From: Candidatus Methylomirabilota bacterium
GTDB lineage: Bacteria > Methylomirabilota > Methylomirabilia > Rokubacteriales > CSP1-6
Assembly: GCA_035709005.1 (NCBI GenBank)
Contig: DASTFB010000019.1
Coordinates: 1 to 52,973, forward strand
Direction of reading: 5' to 3'
Length of the DNA stretch: 52,973 nucleotides
A program made the position numbers and the translations under genes. This document shows positions 52,920-52,973 of this stretch, piece after piece. The stretch's first letter is position 1. Every line of letters begins with the position of its first letter. The notes under the pieces were generated by a model. That model saw nothing but the letters and a program-made list of their open reading frames with translations, was not told the origin of the DNA and did no database searches.

Positions 52920-52973
52920 GCATAGGTTCTAGGTGTCCTCCCGCATCCTCGCGGCTCGCGCCCTCGTGAGTGG

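Overview
The window is about 53 kb of very GC-rich bacterial chromosome with tightly packed genes. Most genes within a cluster overlap by 1 to 4 bases (ATGA, GTGA or TGATG), and GTG starts are common. The gene mix is: a dipeptide-type ABC operon, a System I cytochrome c maturation set, a fatty acid synthesis operon, class III CoA-transferase and thiolase/DUF35 genes, (R)-citramalate synthase, and several thiamine-diphosphate, SDR and RraA-type catabolic enzymes. Together with the high GC this resembles Candidatus Rokubacteria / Methylomirabilota. That placement is inference from gene content and was not tested. I saw no rRNA, tRNA, CRISPR, transposase or phage gene.

Layout, left to right. 0-5.6 kb: the end of a luciferase-like oxidoreductase, a retropepsin-like protease, a 2-hydroxyacyl-CoA-lyase-like ThDP enzyme, a small coiled-coil protein, an FmdB zinc ribbon, a CelD/BcsL-type acyltransferase and a GT4 glycosyltransferase. 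5.6-11.3 kb: a complete oligo/dipeptide ABC transporter in the order ATPase, ATPase, binding protein, permease, permease. 11.4-16.8 kb: a 7Fe ferredoxin, a Fis-type regulator behind a sigma54-like element, a thiolase/DUF35/CoA-transferase unit and citramalate synthase. 16.8-22.1 kb (minus strand): DinB-like, GNAT, RraA-like, HEAT/TPR, Kelch and DNA ligase LigA. 22.2-25.7 kb: a ferric-iron-type binding protein and permease (minus), divergent from a DtxR-family repressor across a perfect palindromic operator. 25.7-33.5 kb: ccmABCDEFG and ccmHI on the minus strand, interrupted by a BON lipoprotein and a PsiE-like gene. 33.6-34.4 kb: htpX. 34.6-41.0 kb: yceD-rpmF-plsX-fabH-fabD-fabG-acpP-fabF followed by a degenerate RNase III-like gene. 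41-47.6 kb: an M50 protease, an MFS exporter, a glutamine synthetase homologue, an SDR and an orphan double-domain ABC permease. 47.6-53 kb: two small proteins, a methyltransferase, an M28/glutaminyl-cyclase-like enzyme, a selenoprotein, a cytochrome c, a motif-degenerate ABC ATPase and an MBL-fold hydrolase.

The most notable observation is at 49941-50510. An AhpD/carboxymuconolactone-decarboxylase-like gene has an in-frame TGA exactly where the second cysteine of the CxxC redox motif is expected (Cys-Pro-Phe-TGA). The reading frame continues for 109 codons of family-like sequence. A perfect GC-rich stem-loop with GG at its apex starts 13 bases after the TGA, as expected of a bacterial SECIS element. 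I therefore annotate it as one CxxU selenoprotein.

Other points worth attention: TAnnnT -10-like boxes 6-7 bases before the start codons of at least seven genes, suggesting leaderless transcription; a GC-rich palindromic repeat in three copies with a compensatory stem change; and proteins that keep their fold but lose catalytic motif residues (thiolase without the nucleophilic Cys, RNase III-like protein without two metal ligands, ABC ATPase without a normal Q-loop, signature or H-loop, CcmG with CxxxC instead of CxxC).
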